Origin: Candidatus Cloacimonadota bacterium | Lineage (GTDB): Bacteria; Cloacimonadota; Cloacimonadia; Cloacimonadales; GCA-2742885 | DNA: 64,000 nucleotides | Direction: 5' to 3' | NCBI GenBank assembly: GCA_002742885.1 | Contig: PDOO01000027.1 | Location: forward strand, 35,711-99,710 | In this document: piece after piece, positions 18,951-27,575 of the stretch | Layout of the letters: every line of letters begins with the position of its first letter | How positions within the stretch are numbered: the first letter of the stretch is position 1 | The notes under the pieces: generated by a model | What the model saw: only the letters and a program-made list of their open reading frames with translations | Databases searched by the model: none | What the model was told of the DNA's origin: nothing | Made by a program: the position numbers and the translations under genes

Positions 18951-19369
18951 TAAACCTCCCAAATTCCTTATATTTTATTCTCAGGGCTTATTTCTCATGA
19001 AGCAGTTAATTCGTCAAAGAATTTCATGATAATTGCATTAAATACTTATAAATAAACTATTTTCAGTTTTTTTTTAATGAGCAATAAATATTTTGTAAAG
19101 CTGAATTCATAAAAAATAATTCTTTAAAAGCAATTTTTTTCAAGTAAAAATTCAATCTAAAAAGAGGGATTATTTTAAAAGAAAACTCTCTGGGAAACAA
19201 TTATTTATAACGCTTTTATCGGATTAAGCATACAGACCGAGACTGTTCTGATGCCTGAATGTTCAAAATCCGCAATGCAGCGATATATTTTGCAAATTTA
19301 ATTTTTTTTAGCCAAACGGAAGGGAAAAAACAATAAACATAAGTTATAAAAATCACGACATGACAAAAC
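18951..19369. other. intergenic, no gene seen
   Basis: AT-rich, no credible frame. A TTGACG lies on the minus strand about 60 bases upstream of kdd and might be part of its promoter, but no good -10 box is at the right distance. No clear terminator follows the kdd-side or addA-side genes. Confidence 0.5.
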
Positions 19370-22300
19370 TTAGAATTCAATATCTTTTAAATTGAAGCGC
19401 AGAAAAAATGCCTTAATATTTTCTTTCGGAAAATGTTTATACATATTCATCTCGGAGATAATTTTTTTATAATGATCAAGTTGAGACTCGTCATAAACGG
19501 AACCTGTTTTATAATCGACAATTAAAATTTTTTTATCTTTAAAATTAACGGAAAAACGATCAATGCGACATTCTTTTTTATCTTTATCAAAGAGAATATA
19601 TTCCGTAAAAATATGATCCCAATCTTCCGAAAAAACCTCAGTATATTTTTCTGCCTGCATCAAAACGGTTTCAATAATCTTTTTGATTGTTTCGGCTGAA
19701 AACCAGGATCCGTATTTCTTCAATATATATCTTTCGGCGGCTTCGATTTCCGGAGGCTTAAAATAATAAATCATTTGCATAAAATCGTGAACAAGTTCAC
19801 CTGCTTTAGCTTCAGCCGCATACACATTTTCAACATCCTCTTCACTGCATTTTAAGGAAGATTCAGGATTAAACAATTCTTCAAATCCCGAGTAAATTTC
19901 TTCTTTCTCTGCAACCGGCTCTTCTTCTTTTTCCGGAATAATTTCACCTTTTTCAAAACAATTCTCGCGCAAATCCTCAGCAAAAGTATCCCAATAAACT
20001 TTAAAAAGATACTTGGATGTTTGATAAATATCGGATTTTGAAGCAACTTTTTCGGCTCCGTCTTTGGAGTTTACCAAATTATATACTATTAAATTCGTTT
20101 TTGCTCTGGTCAATGCCACATAAAGATTATTTACTTCTCCGATAAGTTCTTTTTTATATTTAAGCTCCGTCATATCCTTAATCAGCTTAATATTTTCTAT
20201 ATTGGAAGCGTTTATTTTTTTTAACTTTGTCAAATGAGAAGAACGTATCAGCAATGCGGAATCAAGCATCGTAAAATAATCTTTGTACTCAGTAAGAGCT
20301 TCAAAAGCAAGCACAGAAGAATTTCCGTAATAAGATCCGAAATTCAAAAACAAAAATACAGTCTTAAATTCAAGTCCTTTTGATTTATGAACAGACATAA
20401 GCTGAAGTTTATCCGAACATTGCAAACCGTCAGGTTTCATAAACTCGGCATCTTTATTCTTTACCAAATAGCGCAAAAAATTCCGAATATTTCGACTTCC
20501 CGGTTCTTTGGATTCATCAAAATCATGAGCAATGCCGATAAATTTAAATAAATTTTTATAATCAGAAGAAATATTGAATTTTTTCTCAAAATCCAATATT
20601 CTAAATACGGAAATAACCAGTTCTTTCATCCTAACGTTTAAGTTAAGAGAAGCAATCCGGGAAAAAAAATCTTTTAAATCACAATCAAATTCAACATCGG
20701 AATCTATGATATAACTCAATATGCGACGGTCTGCCGGCTTCGCTTTTTTCTCTCTCCCGTATCCCCGGTAAAGTTCGGTAATTTTGAAAAAATCAGAGTT
20801 TGATATTCCGAATCCCTCAGAGCGAAAGAAAAACAACAAATCAGTTATATTACCGAAATTGAACCATTTAAGAAGATAAAAAAACGGTTTGACGAGACGA
20901 TGTCCCAATATAGAGCCGACAGATTCAAAGACATAAGGGATATTTTTTTCTTTAAGGATTTCGCCGATTTTCGATAAATCTTTATTGGTTCGAGCCAGCA
21001 CAACTGACGAAGACGGAGAAATTCCTTGCTCAAAAGATTTCAGCAAAACGTTGTTTACAAAAGACTCAAATGCTTCCTGTTTTGATTTACATTCATTGCT
21101 GTTGCGATCCGAATAATTATCGAATAAAACTTTGCAATATCCTTGTTTGTCATCCGAATGAGGTTTTACGTTAATATAATTCCATTCAATACCGTTTTTT
21201 GCCAATTTTTCGGAAATACCGTTTAAAGACGAAAAAGTTTTGTTCACAAACTCGATAACATTTCCGCTTGATCTGTAATTAGTATTCAACGATTCTGCGA
21301 CAATATTATCGGTAAAACGCCTGAAAAACGGTTCAACGCAATTCAGAAGTTCTTTTTCTCCTCCTCGCCAACCGTAAATAGCCTGTTTATCGTCCCCGAC
21401 AATCACAAAACTGCCGTCGTCTTTTTTCCCTTTTCCGCCTGTTATTTCCCGTAAGACAGGCAAAAATATTTTCCACTGACTTATGCCGGTGTCCTGAAAT
21501 TCGTCTATCAGGCAAAATCTGAACTTCCCGGCAAGATATTCATAAAATAAATTAGTAACTTCATTTTCCGCAACAAATCGGTTATTTTCATCCAAAATAA
21601 GTTCCGAGGAATAAAAAAGTAAATCATTGTGCGAGAAAGAATTGCCCGTCATTTTAATCTCATCGTATATTTCATAAACATACTTTGCCGAATCAATTAA
21701 ATAAGACTGTTCCTTTTGAACTTTTTCCAGCAAAAAGTAATGCATTAAATCAACAATTACCGATAATTCTGCTTCATATTTTTCATTTTTTTTCAGGAAA
21801 TTTTTTTTGGCAATATCATTGATATTGTACATGTTGCATTTTGAATTGTCAAGACAATGCCGGAGTTTCCACTTCTTGATTTGCTCTTCTTTATTCGGAG
21901 TAAGATTTTCAATATCAAAAACTTTTACAATATCGGATTTCAAAATTTTTTTTAAATCGTCCTCATTTCCAAGGATCTCAGTCAAAAAATCATAAAACTT
22001 TCCAAGAAGAAGATCAACAATTTCATCGTCATAATTTAATTCGTCTTTTTCTTTTTTCCCATACCTTAAAATTTCGTTTATAACGTAACGACGCAAAATA
22101 AAACTTTTAATCAAATCAATATAATTATCTAAAGATCGTCCTTTCTGAATAAATTGCAAAAATATCTTTTCAAAACTGTTGAAATACTCTTCTTTGCCGA
22201 GAATACGGTTCAAAATTTCAAGATAAATTTCGTCTTCGGAGTTATCGTCGATTACATAATCGAAAATTTGTTTTGCCGGAGCAACCAGATTTCGGAAGAT

Positions 22301-22669
22301 AAAATTTATAAATCCGTCAATCGTTTTAATCGAAACCATGTGTTTATTTAAAAGCATCTTGCTATATTCGTCTTTCAAATTTTGCAAATCAGAATTGATT
22401 ATGCAATTAATTCCGTCAAAACTTTCCAAGACTGATTTCAGATTATTATGACCTTCATGAGTTTCATCCGTCAATATTTCCAAATAGTTAAAAATACGTT
22501 CTCGAATCTCTGCCGTAGCTTTTCTGGTAAAAGTTACAACCAGAATATCTTTAAAAACCGGTTCTGCCGAAACTCTCCTCATTTTCAACAATATACCTAT
22601 ATATTCTAAAGACAGGCGAAAGGTTTTTCCCGTTCCCGCCGAAGCTTTTATAACTTTTGATTTAAACAT
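19370..22669 (-). CDS. AddA/RecB-type UvrD helicase with C-terminal RecB-family nuclease domain
   Basis: A roughly 1099-residue superfamily 1A helicase-nuclease for processing double-strand DNA ends. Walker A is ASAGTGKT (near residue 10), Walker B/motif II is LIDEFQDTG, motif III contains IVGDDKQAIYGWRGGE, motif V is SVHKSKGLEFKTVF, and motif VI is YVALTRAKTNLIVY. The C-terminus has GELVHDFM and, near the end, IDRFSVNFKDKKILIVDYKTG, the RecB-type PD-(D/E)XK nuclease core. The frame starts at a GTG (22675), but ATG 22669 has AAGAGAG at correct spacing. No addB-like gene is adjacent: upstream are an outer-membrane-type protein and rsmA. It is AddA-like by domain layout; the partner is unknown. 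Confidence 0.87.
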   Translation of the reverse strand: MFKSKVIKASAGTGKTFRLSLEYIGILLKMRRVSAEPVFKDILVVTFTRKATAEIRERIFNYLEILTDETHEGHNNLKSVLESFDGINCIINSDLQNLKDEYSKMLLNKHMVSIKTIDGFINFIFRNLVAPAKQIFDYVIDDNSEDEIYLEILNRILGKEEYFNSFEKIFLQFIQKGRSLDNYIDLIKSFILRRYVINEILRYGKKEKDELNYDDEIVDLLLGKFYDFLTEILGNEDDLKKILKSDIVKVFDIENLTPNKEEQIKKWKLRHCLDNSKCNMYNINDIAKKNFLKKNEKYEAELSVIVDLMHYFLLEKVQKEQSYLIDSAKYVYEIYDEIKMTGNSFSHNDLLFYSSELILDENNRFVAENEVTNLFYEYLAGKFRFCLIDEFQDTGISQWKIFLPVLREITGGKGKKDDGSFVIVGDDKQAIYGWRGGEKELLNCVEPFFRRFTDNIVAESLNTNYRSSGNVIEFVNKTFSSLNGISEKLAKNGIEWNYINVKPHSDDKQGYCKVLFDNYSDRNSNECKSKQEAFESFVNNVLLKSFEQGISPSSSVVLARTNKDLSKIGEILKEKNIPYVFESVGSILGHRLVKPFFYLLKWFNFGNITDLLFFFRSEGFGISNSDFFKITELYRGYGREKKAKPADRRILSYIIDSDVEFDCDLKDFFSRIASLNLNVRMKELVISVFRILDFEKKFNISSDYKNLFKFIGIAHDFDESKEPGSRNIRNFLRYLVKNKDAEFMKPDGLQCSDKLQLMSVHKSKGLEFKTVFLFLNFGSYYGNSSVLAFEALTEYKDYFTMLDSALLIRSSHLTKLKKINASNIENIKLIKDMTELKYKKELIGEVNNLYVALTRAKTNLIVYNLVNSKDGAEKVASKSDIYQTSKYLFKVYWDTFAEDLRENCFEKGEIIPEKEEEPVAEKEEIYSGFEELFNPESSLKCSEEDVENVYAAEAKAGELVHDFMQMIYYFKPPEIEAAERYILKKYGSWFSAETIKKIIETVLMQAEKYTEVFSEDWDHIFTEYILFDKDKKECRIDRFSVNFKDKKILIVDYKTGSVYDESQLDHYKKIISEMNMYKHFPKENIKAFFLRFNLKDIEF

Positions 22670-22696
22670 GAACACTCTCTTAAAGCAAAATAAAAA

Positions 22697-24442
22697 TTAA
22701 AACGAATAATTAAAATTAAAGAAAATTTTCCAACTTATTTTATCGTATCTGTCATAAATAGGGTTAAGAGTTAATTTTGCCGAAGACACATAATTAAAAA
22801 AATATTCGACATAAGAATTTAAATGAAATTCCTTGTTCTCGGTAAAGTAAAACCTCGGATTAAAATAAATTTCCGTGTTTTTATAAGATTTCCATATCTC
22901 AAACCAAATAATTCCGTATTTTTTTTCTTCCGATGTTTCAAAAATATCAGAAATTTTTTCGCCAGAGTTATTGGCGTGAAATTCGTATCCGAGCATAACA
23001 GTTTTAGGATAAGCGAATATTTCCTGATGATAAACAGATTGGATTCCGGCTCCGTTTACAAAGCCGAAAGACTCATCCCAACCGACAGAGTATTTCGCCT
23101 CTATCCTTCTGAAAAAACGATCGTTGCGACCTTGATTTTCGGAATAAAGATCATAATCTGTCTGCAACCTGTATTCCTGTTTAATTACCCATCTTAAACC
23201 GGGGAAGATTATTAACTCGGGCGATAAAAGATAAGATTCCCGAGTTTTGTTTTCGCCCGACATCTCAGAAAAAAGATAGACATATTCAGATTCCGTTCGA
23301 CTGAAAATGGTTCTGAGCAAAATATTGTCTCTTATGAAATCAGTTGCTTTTAAAGTAAACTTATTACGCAAAACATCCCTGTCTGTTCGGCTGGTTGCAT
23401 CGGTCAAATCAGTCTGTTTAAGACTCATCTCATGTCTTACGGAAACGGTATCTTTGTTTGCCCTGCTGAATCCGATTTCAGCATTAACATGCCGGTTTTT
23501 TTCTTTGGAATCGTTGTTGTCATCAGTATAATCATAATCTGAATTATCCTGAATCAGCTCCAAAGAAGTATTGAAAATACTGATCGGCAAAGTAAATTTT
23601 CCCCCGAACTCAAATTTTTTGTTTCGGAAATTACCGTTAATTTTACTGTCGAATTTATTTCTGAGATAAGAGACATCAGCAAAAAAATCACATAAAATTA
23701 AATAATAAGACGTATAATAGTTTGCTTTAAAAATAAAATCCGTCTTTTTTTGAATATCCGTCTGCATATACTTTTCGAATATTTTTCTTTCATGATGTCC
23801 CGTATTAATTTTTGAATGCAAAGAATCGGAATCAAAAATCAGAGAAGAATCAAACAAATAAGAAATTCCGGAAGCGTCTTCAAAATCAAGTCTTTTAAAA
23901 TAAAAATTCAAAGAAGAAAATAAAGCTTTGTTATTCGAAAGATAAGGAAACTTAACAAGAGTGTTATTGGAAAACCCTCGACTTTCAATTTCGTTGGAAT
24001 AAACTTCCGAAGATTTGTCTTCATTAAAATAATAAAATGTTTCGGAATTTAAAACTAAGTCAAAAGGAGCAGAATATATAAAATTCAAGCCGACGGCTTT
24101 TTTCATTTTTTCATAGTAATATTCCTGCTCGGAAGGAGAACCTTTTTCATTGTAATAATCGTATTTTAAAAGAAAAGAGGATGAAAAATTTTTTACCCTT
24201 CTTCCTATTCTCCAAACCGCAATCGAATGCTTGTCTTCTTTGTCAGGATTAGAATTTTTTCCTCTGCGATAATCTGCCGAAAAGTTGAGATACCAGTCTT
24301 TGTTTATAAATTTATAGTAATTTGTTTCGGAAGAAAGAACTTTTTGACCAAGATACTTCCTAAATTCCGTGTTAAAGTCAACTTCTGCGTAAAGAGACAA
24401 TATGACAAATATCAGAATAAAGCCGAATAAATTCTTCTTCAC
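22697..24442 (-). CDS. predicted outer-membrane beta-barrel protein
   Basis: A roughly 581-residue protein with a signal peptide (KKNLFGFILIFVILSLYA), then a long run of alternating aromatic/polar strands rich in Tyr, Phe, Asn, Asp and Lys, with a terminal strand ending in Phe (FFNFNYSF). That pattern fits an outer-membrane beta-barrel; no family was recognised. The start lies inside rsmA: GTG 24442 (or TTG 24445) has GGGGA upstream within the rsmA coding sequence, giving a 65-68-base overlap. The downstream helicase gene begins 27 bases after its stop, suggesting one transcript rsmA-barrel-helicase. Its role is unknown. Confidence 0.7.
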   Translation of the reverse strand: MKKNLFGFILIFVILSLYAEVDFNTEFRKYLGQKVLSSETNYYKFINKDWYLNFSADYRRGKNSNPDKEDKHSIAVWRIGRRVKNFSSSFLLKYDYYNEKGSPSEQEYYYEKMKKAVGLNFIYSAPFDLVLNSETFYYFNEDKSSEVYSNEIESRGFSNNTLVKFPYLSNNKALFSSLNFYFKRLDFEDASGISYLFDSSLIFDSDSLHSKINTGHHERKIFEKYMQTDIQKKTDFIFKANYYTSYYLILCDFFADVSYLRNKFDSKINGNFRNKKFEFGGKFTLPISIFNTSLELIQDNSDYDYTDDNNDSKEKNRHVNAEIGFSRANKDTVSVRHEMSLKQTDLTDATSRTDRDVLRNKFTLKATDFIRDNILLRTIFSRTESEYVYLFSEMSGENKTRESYLLSPELIIFPGLRWVIKQEYRLQTDYDLYSENQGRNDRFFRRIEAKYSVGWDESFGFVNGAGIQSVYHQEIFAYPKTVMLGYEFHANNSGEKISDIFETSEEKKYGIIWFEIWKSYKNTEIYFNPRFYFTENKEFHLNSYVEYFFNYVSSAKLTLNPIYDRYDKISWKIFFNFNYSF

Positions 24443-25178
24443 CAAGTGATTCCCCGCGTCTTGTCAGTTCAATTTTACCTGTTTCAGCCAATTTTTCGAT
24501 TTCCTCTTTAGCAAGAATCGACCGCAGATTATTTCTCAACATTTTGCGTCTGTTTCTGAAAGCCGATGTCGCAATTTTCCAAAAAAACTCCTCCCTTTCA
24601 ATAACCGGTTTATTTTTTCTCGGAGAAAATTTTATAACCGCAGAATTAACTTTTGGAGGCGGAATAAAAAGATGAGGAGGCACGGTAAACAAATACTCCG
24701 CATCAAAAAAATAATGCATTTTCAAAGAAAGAAGCCCGTAATCTTTGGTTCCCGAGCGAGCTTTTATTCTGGCAGCGACTTCTTTCTGAATCATCACGAC
24801 GATACATTCCGTTCGTTCAGAAAACTCTGCCGCTTTAAACAAAAACGGAGACGTGATTTGATAAGGTAAATTTGCAACTATTTTTATTTTATTTTTGCCG
24901 GCAATCTCATTCCAGTCAGATTTAAGAACATCTTGTTTTATGAGTTTTATTTTGTTTCCGAATTTTTCATCCAAAAAAGGATAAAGCTCCGGATCGATTT
25001 CAAAGCAAGTCAAATCAGAAACGCATTTCAGCAATTCTTGCGTTAAAATTCCCTTTCCTGGACCTACTTCCCAAACTTTTTCGTCTTCCGATAAATTTGC
25101 CGCTTTAATTATTTTACGACATATATTCGGGTCTTTCAGAAAATTTTGACCGTATTTTTTTTTATGTATGAATTCCAT
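24378..25178 (-). CDS. rsmA: 16S rRNA A1518/A1519 dimethyltransferase
   Basis: A 266-residue RsmA/KsgA enzyme that uses SAM to dimethylate two adjacent adenines at the 3' end of 16S rRNA during small-subunit maturation. The N-terminus KKKYGQNFLKDPNICRKI is typical, motif I is VWEVGPGKGILTQELL, the catalytic loop is NLPYQITSPFLF, and the C-terminal RNA-binding domain has the FRNRRKMLRNNL helix. Length is normal. The 3' end overlaps the next gene by more than 60 bases. Confidence 0.96.
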   Translation of the reverse strand: MEFIHKKKYGQNFLKDPNICRKIIKAANLSEDEKVWEVGPGKGILTQELLKCVSDLTCFEIDPELYPFLDEKFGNKIKLIKQDVLKSDWNEIAGKNKIKIVANLPYQITSPFLFKAAEFSERTECIVVMIQKEVAARIKARSGTKDYGLLSLKMHYFFDAEYLFTVPPHLFIPPPKVNSAVIKFSPRKNKPVIEREEFFWKIATSAFRNRRKMLRNNLRSILAKEEIEKLAETGKIELTRRGESLGEEEFIRLYSDICHIVSLRRS

Positions 25179-25403
25179 GTTATTCCTGTCTATTGCCGAA
25201 TAAAAAAATCCGACAATCTGCGTTAAAGATTAAAAAAAATATTTTGAGGCATTTCATTTTATTGTCGTAATTTGTCAATATCGGCAAATTATTGAATATT
25301 CCCGGTCGTTTTGCAGGCAGACTTTTTTAAATAATTATTTGCCTTTCATTGTTTTTATTTTTTTTTGTCATTAAACAATAATTTCAATAAAAAGGGAGAT
25401 TTA

Positions 25404-26216
25404 ATGAAAGAAAAAATATTGGAAATATACCATAGAGAAACAAACAATTACACTCGGGAAGATTTAGATATATTTGATAAATTCAAAGCAAAACTGGAAA
25501 AAGGAGAAATAAGAGCCGCCGAAAAAAAAGATGGTGTCTGGACAGTAAACGCTTGGGTAAAAAAAGGTATTTTGCTTGGCTTCAAAATCGGAAAAATTGT
25601 CGAAATGAAAATAAGCGAAACCAAAAAGTTTACCGATAAATCAACCTATCCGGAACGTAATTTCAGCCCGGACTCAAAAATCCGCATGGTTCCCGGCGGT
25701 TCATCGGTAAGAAGCGGAGCTTATATCGCTCCGGGCGTAACCATGATGCCTCCCATGTACGTAAATGCCGGAGCTTACGTTGACTCGGGATCAATGATTG
25801 ATTCTCATGCTTTGGTCGGAAGTTGCGCCCAAATAGGCAAAAACGTTCACCTGAGCGCCGGAGCGATGATAGGAGGAGTATTAGAACCTGTCGGAGCAAG
25901 ACCGGTAATTATAGAGGATAATGTTTTTGCGGGCGGAAACAGCGGAATTTACGAAGGTGTAACCGTAAAAGAAGGAGCAATTATCGCAGCAGGAGTTATT
26001 ATCACGAGCGGAATGCCGATTTATGATGCAGTCGCCGGAAAATATCTCGAAAAATCTCCCGGCAAGCCGACGGAAATCCCCGAAAATGCGGTAGTTGTTG
26101 CCGGTACCAGACCTTTGAAATCAAATAAAGATTTTTCCGTATATTGTCCTATTATCATAAAATACAGAGACCAAAAATCAGATTTATCAGTAATCCTGGA
26201 AGATGAACTGAGGTAG
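25404..26216 (+). CDS. dapD: 2,3,4,5-tetrahydropyridine-2,6-dicarboxylate N-succinyltransferase
   Basis: A 270-residue enzyme of the succinylase route to diaminopimelate and lysine, transferring succinyl from succinyl-CoA. The C-terminal half is a left-handed beta-helix of hexapeptide repeats (GAYIAPGVTMMPPMYVNAGAYVDSG, IGKNVHLSAGAMIGGV and following), preceded by the helical N-terminal domain and WTVNAWVKKGILLGF. The frame is open from 25365, but ATG 25404 has AAGGGAG at proper spacing and fits the family start. An aminotransferase follows after four bases, forming a lysine/DAP operon with a shared terminator. Confidence 0.95.
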   Translation: MKEKILEIYHRETNNYTREDLDIFDKFKAKLEKGEIRAAEKKDGVWTVNAWVKKGILLGFKIGKIVEMKISETKKFTDKSTYPERNFSPDSKIRMVPGGSSVRSGAYIAPGVTMMPPMYVNAGAYVDSGSMIDSHALVGSCAQIGKNVHLSAGAMIGGVLEPVGARPVIIEDNVFAGGNSGIYEGVTVKEGAIIAAGVIITSGMPIYDAVAGKYLEKSPGKPTEIPENAVVVAGTRPLKSNKDFSVYCPIIIKYRDQKSDLSVILEDELR

Positions 26217-26220
26217 AATT

Positions 26221-27321
26221 TTGCGTTCCTCAGAAAAAATAAATATTATAAAACCTTCCAAGATAAGAGAAATAACAGCTCTCGCTCCTCCCGGAACAAT
26301 TTCTTTGGGAATAGGAGAAATCAGACTTGAAAAACCGGAATTATTGGAAAAAACAATAATGAAAGCCGTATCTTGCTCATCTGCCGGATACTCTCCCAAT
26401 CAGGGCTTTATTTCTTTACGCCAAAAGATATCGAATTATTACGAAAATAAAATTCCTCCGGAAAATATTTGCGTTACCTGCGGAGCTCAAGAAGCATTGT
26501 TTACCCTCTGTTCGGCTTTGATTGACGAAAAAACCAAAGTCCTGATTGCCGACCCTTCTTTTCTGGCTTACAAACCTTTGATTGAATTCAATAAGGGGAC
26601 GGCGCAAACTTTTTCGCTAAGAGAAGAAAATAATTTCAGACCCGATTTCGAGGAAATAGAGAAAATCCTGAAAAAGGGAATTGACTTTATAATCTTATGC
26701 AATCCTTCAAACCCTCTCTCAATATCCTTTTCTGAAAATGAAATGAAAAAATTCTCTGACCTTTGCGAGAAATACGATTGCTTCATAATCGCCGATGAAG
26801 TTTACAGGGAATTGTATATAGAAAGCCGCCCTCCGAGTTTCAACGATTTTACGGAAAGAGCTTTTGTTATTTCCTCTTTTTCAAAATCAATGATGCTTGC
26901 AGGCTGGAGAATAGGTTGGTTTACCGTACCTGATGCAGAAGCAGAAAAATTCATAAGAATACATCAATTTATTGTAACTTGCGCCCCGGTTATTTCTCAG
27001 AAAACGGCAGAATTATTATTTTCCGAAACAGGAGAAAAAATTAATGCTGAAATAAGAGAAAAACTCGGAAAAAACTATAAAATAATCAATGATTTTTTGC
27101 GAGGTAAAAGTGATTTTATTAAAATAACCTCGTCAAACGCATTCCCCTATCTTTGGTGCAAGGTTAATCAAAACGATGAAGATTTCGTAAAAAAAATGCT
27201 GGTTCAAAAATTGGCATTTATCCCCGGATCGGCATTCGGGAGAAACGGAAAAAATCACATCCGCATATGCTATGCTCTCGAAAAAGAAAGGCTGGAAAAA
27301 GCATTGCAAATAATGAGCTGA
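26221..27321 (+). CDS. class I/II PLP-dependent aminotransferase, probably in the DAP pathway
   Basis: A 366-residue fold-type I aminotransferase. The PLP lysine is Lys222 in SSFSKSMMLAGWRIGW. ADEVYR supplies Asp192, NPSNP is at 161-165, and Arg230 is the likely carboxylate clamp. The start is TTG 26221, with GAGG just upstream inside the end of dapD. Being four bases after dapD, the natural inference is N-succinyl-diaminopimelate aminotransferase (the DapC step), but the fold also covers aspartate and aromatic aminotransferases and sequence alone does not fix the substrate. It ends in TGA. Confidence 0.85.
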   Translation: MRSSEKINIIKPSKIREITALAPPGTISLGIGEIRLEKPELLEKTIMKAVSCSSAGYSPNQGFISLRQKISNYYENKIPPENICVTCGAQEALFTLCSALIDEKTKVLIADPSFLAYKPLIEFNKGTAQTFSLREENNFRPDFEEIEKILKKGIDFIILCNPSNPLSISFSENEMKKFSDLCEKYDCFIIADEVYRELYIESRPPSFNDFTERAFVISSFSKSMMLAGWRIGWFTVPDAEAEKFIRIHQFIVTCAPVISQKTAELLFSETGEKINAEIREKLGKNYKIINDFLRGKSDFIKITSSNAFPYLWCKVNQNDEDFVKKMLVQKLAFIPGSAFGRNGKNHIRICYALEKERLEKALQIMS

Positions 27322-27343
27322 AAACATAAACGGCAATATTTTT

Positions 27344-27371
27344 AACGCCCCGTTAAAAGGGCGTTTTTTTG
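27344..27371 (+). terminator. intrinsic terminator of dapD-aminotransferase operon
   Basis: Perfect 7-bp stem AACGCCC/GGGCGTT with an 8-base loop followed by a T run, 22 bases after the aminotransferase stop. Confidence 0.93.
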
Positions 27372-27525
27372 TTTTATAACGATTTATAAAAAGATAACTG
27401 CTTTGCTTTCAGGAAAAGAAATCCGTATTTGTTCAAGGTAAAATCAAAGATAATAAATAATACAGTCTGAAAATCAGCAAGCATAAAAGTTTTTAAGAAT
27501 AATCACAGACCGAAATTTCATCTAA

Positions 27526-27560
27526 ACAAAAAAAAACGGAACACATTACATGTTCCGTTT
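27526..27560 (-). terminator. intrinsic terminator of the candidate selenoprotein gene
   Basis: A perfect 10-bp stem AAACGGAACA/TGTTCCGTTT (27534-27543 with 27551-27560) and a 7-base loop. On the minus strand it runs into a T tract, starting about 15 bases after the stop codon. Confidence 0.93.
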
Positions 27561-27575
27561 ATAATTTGCAGTAAA

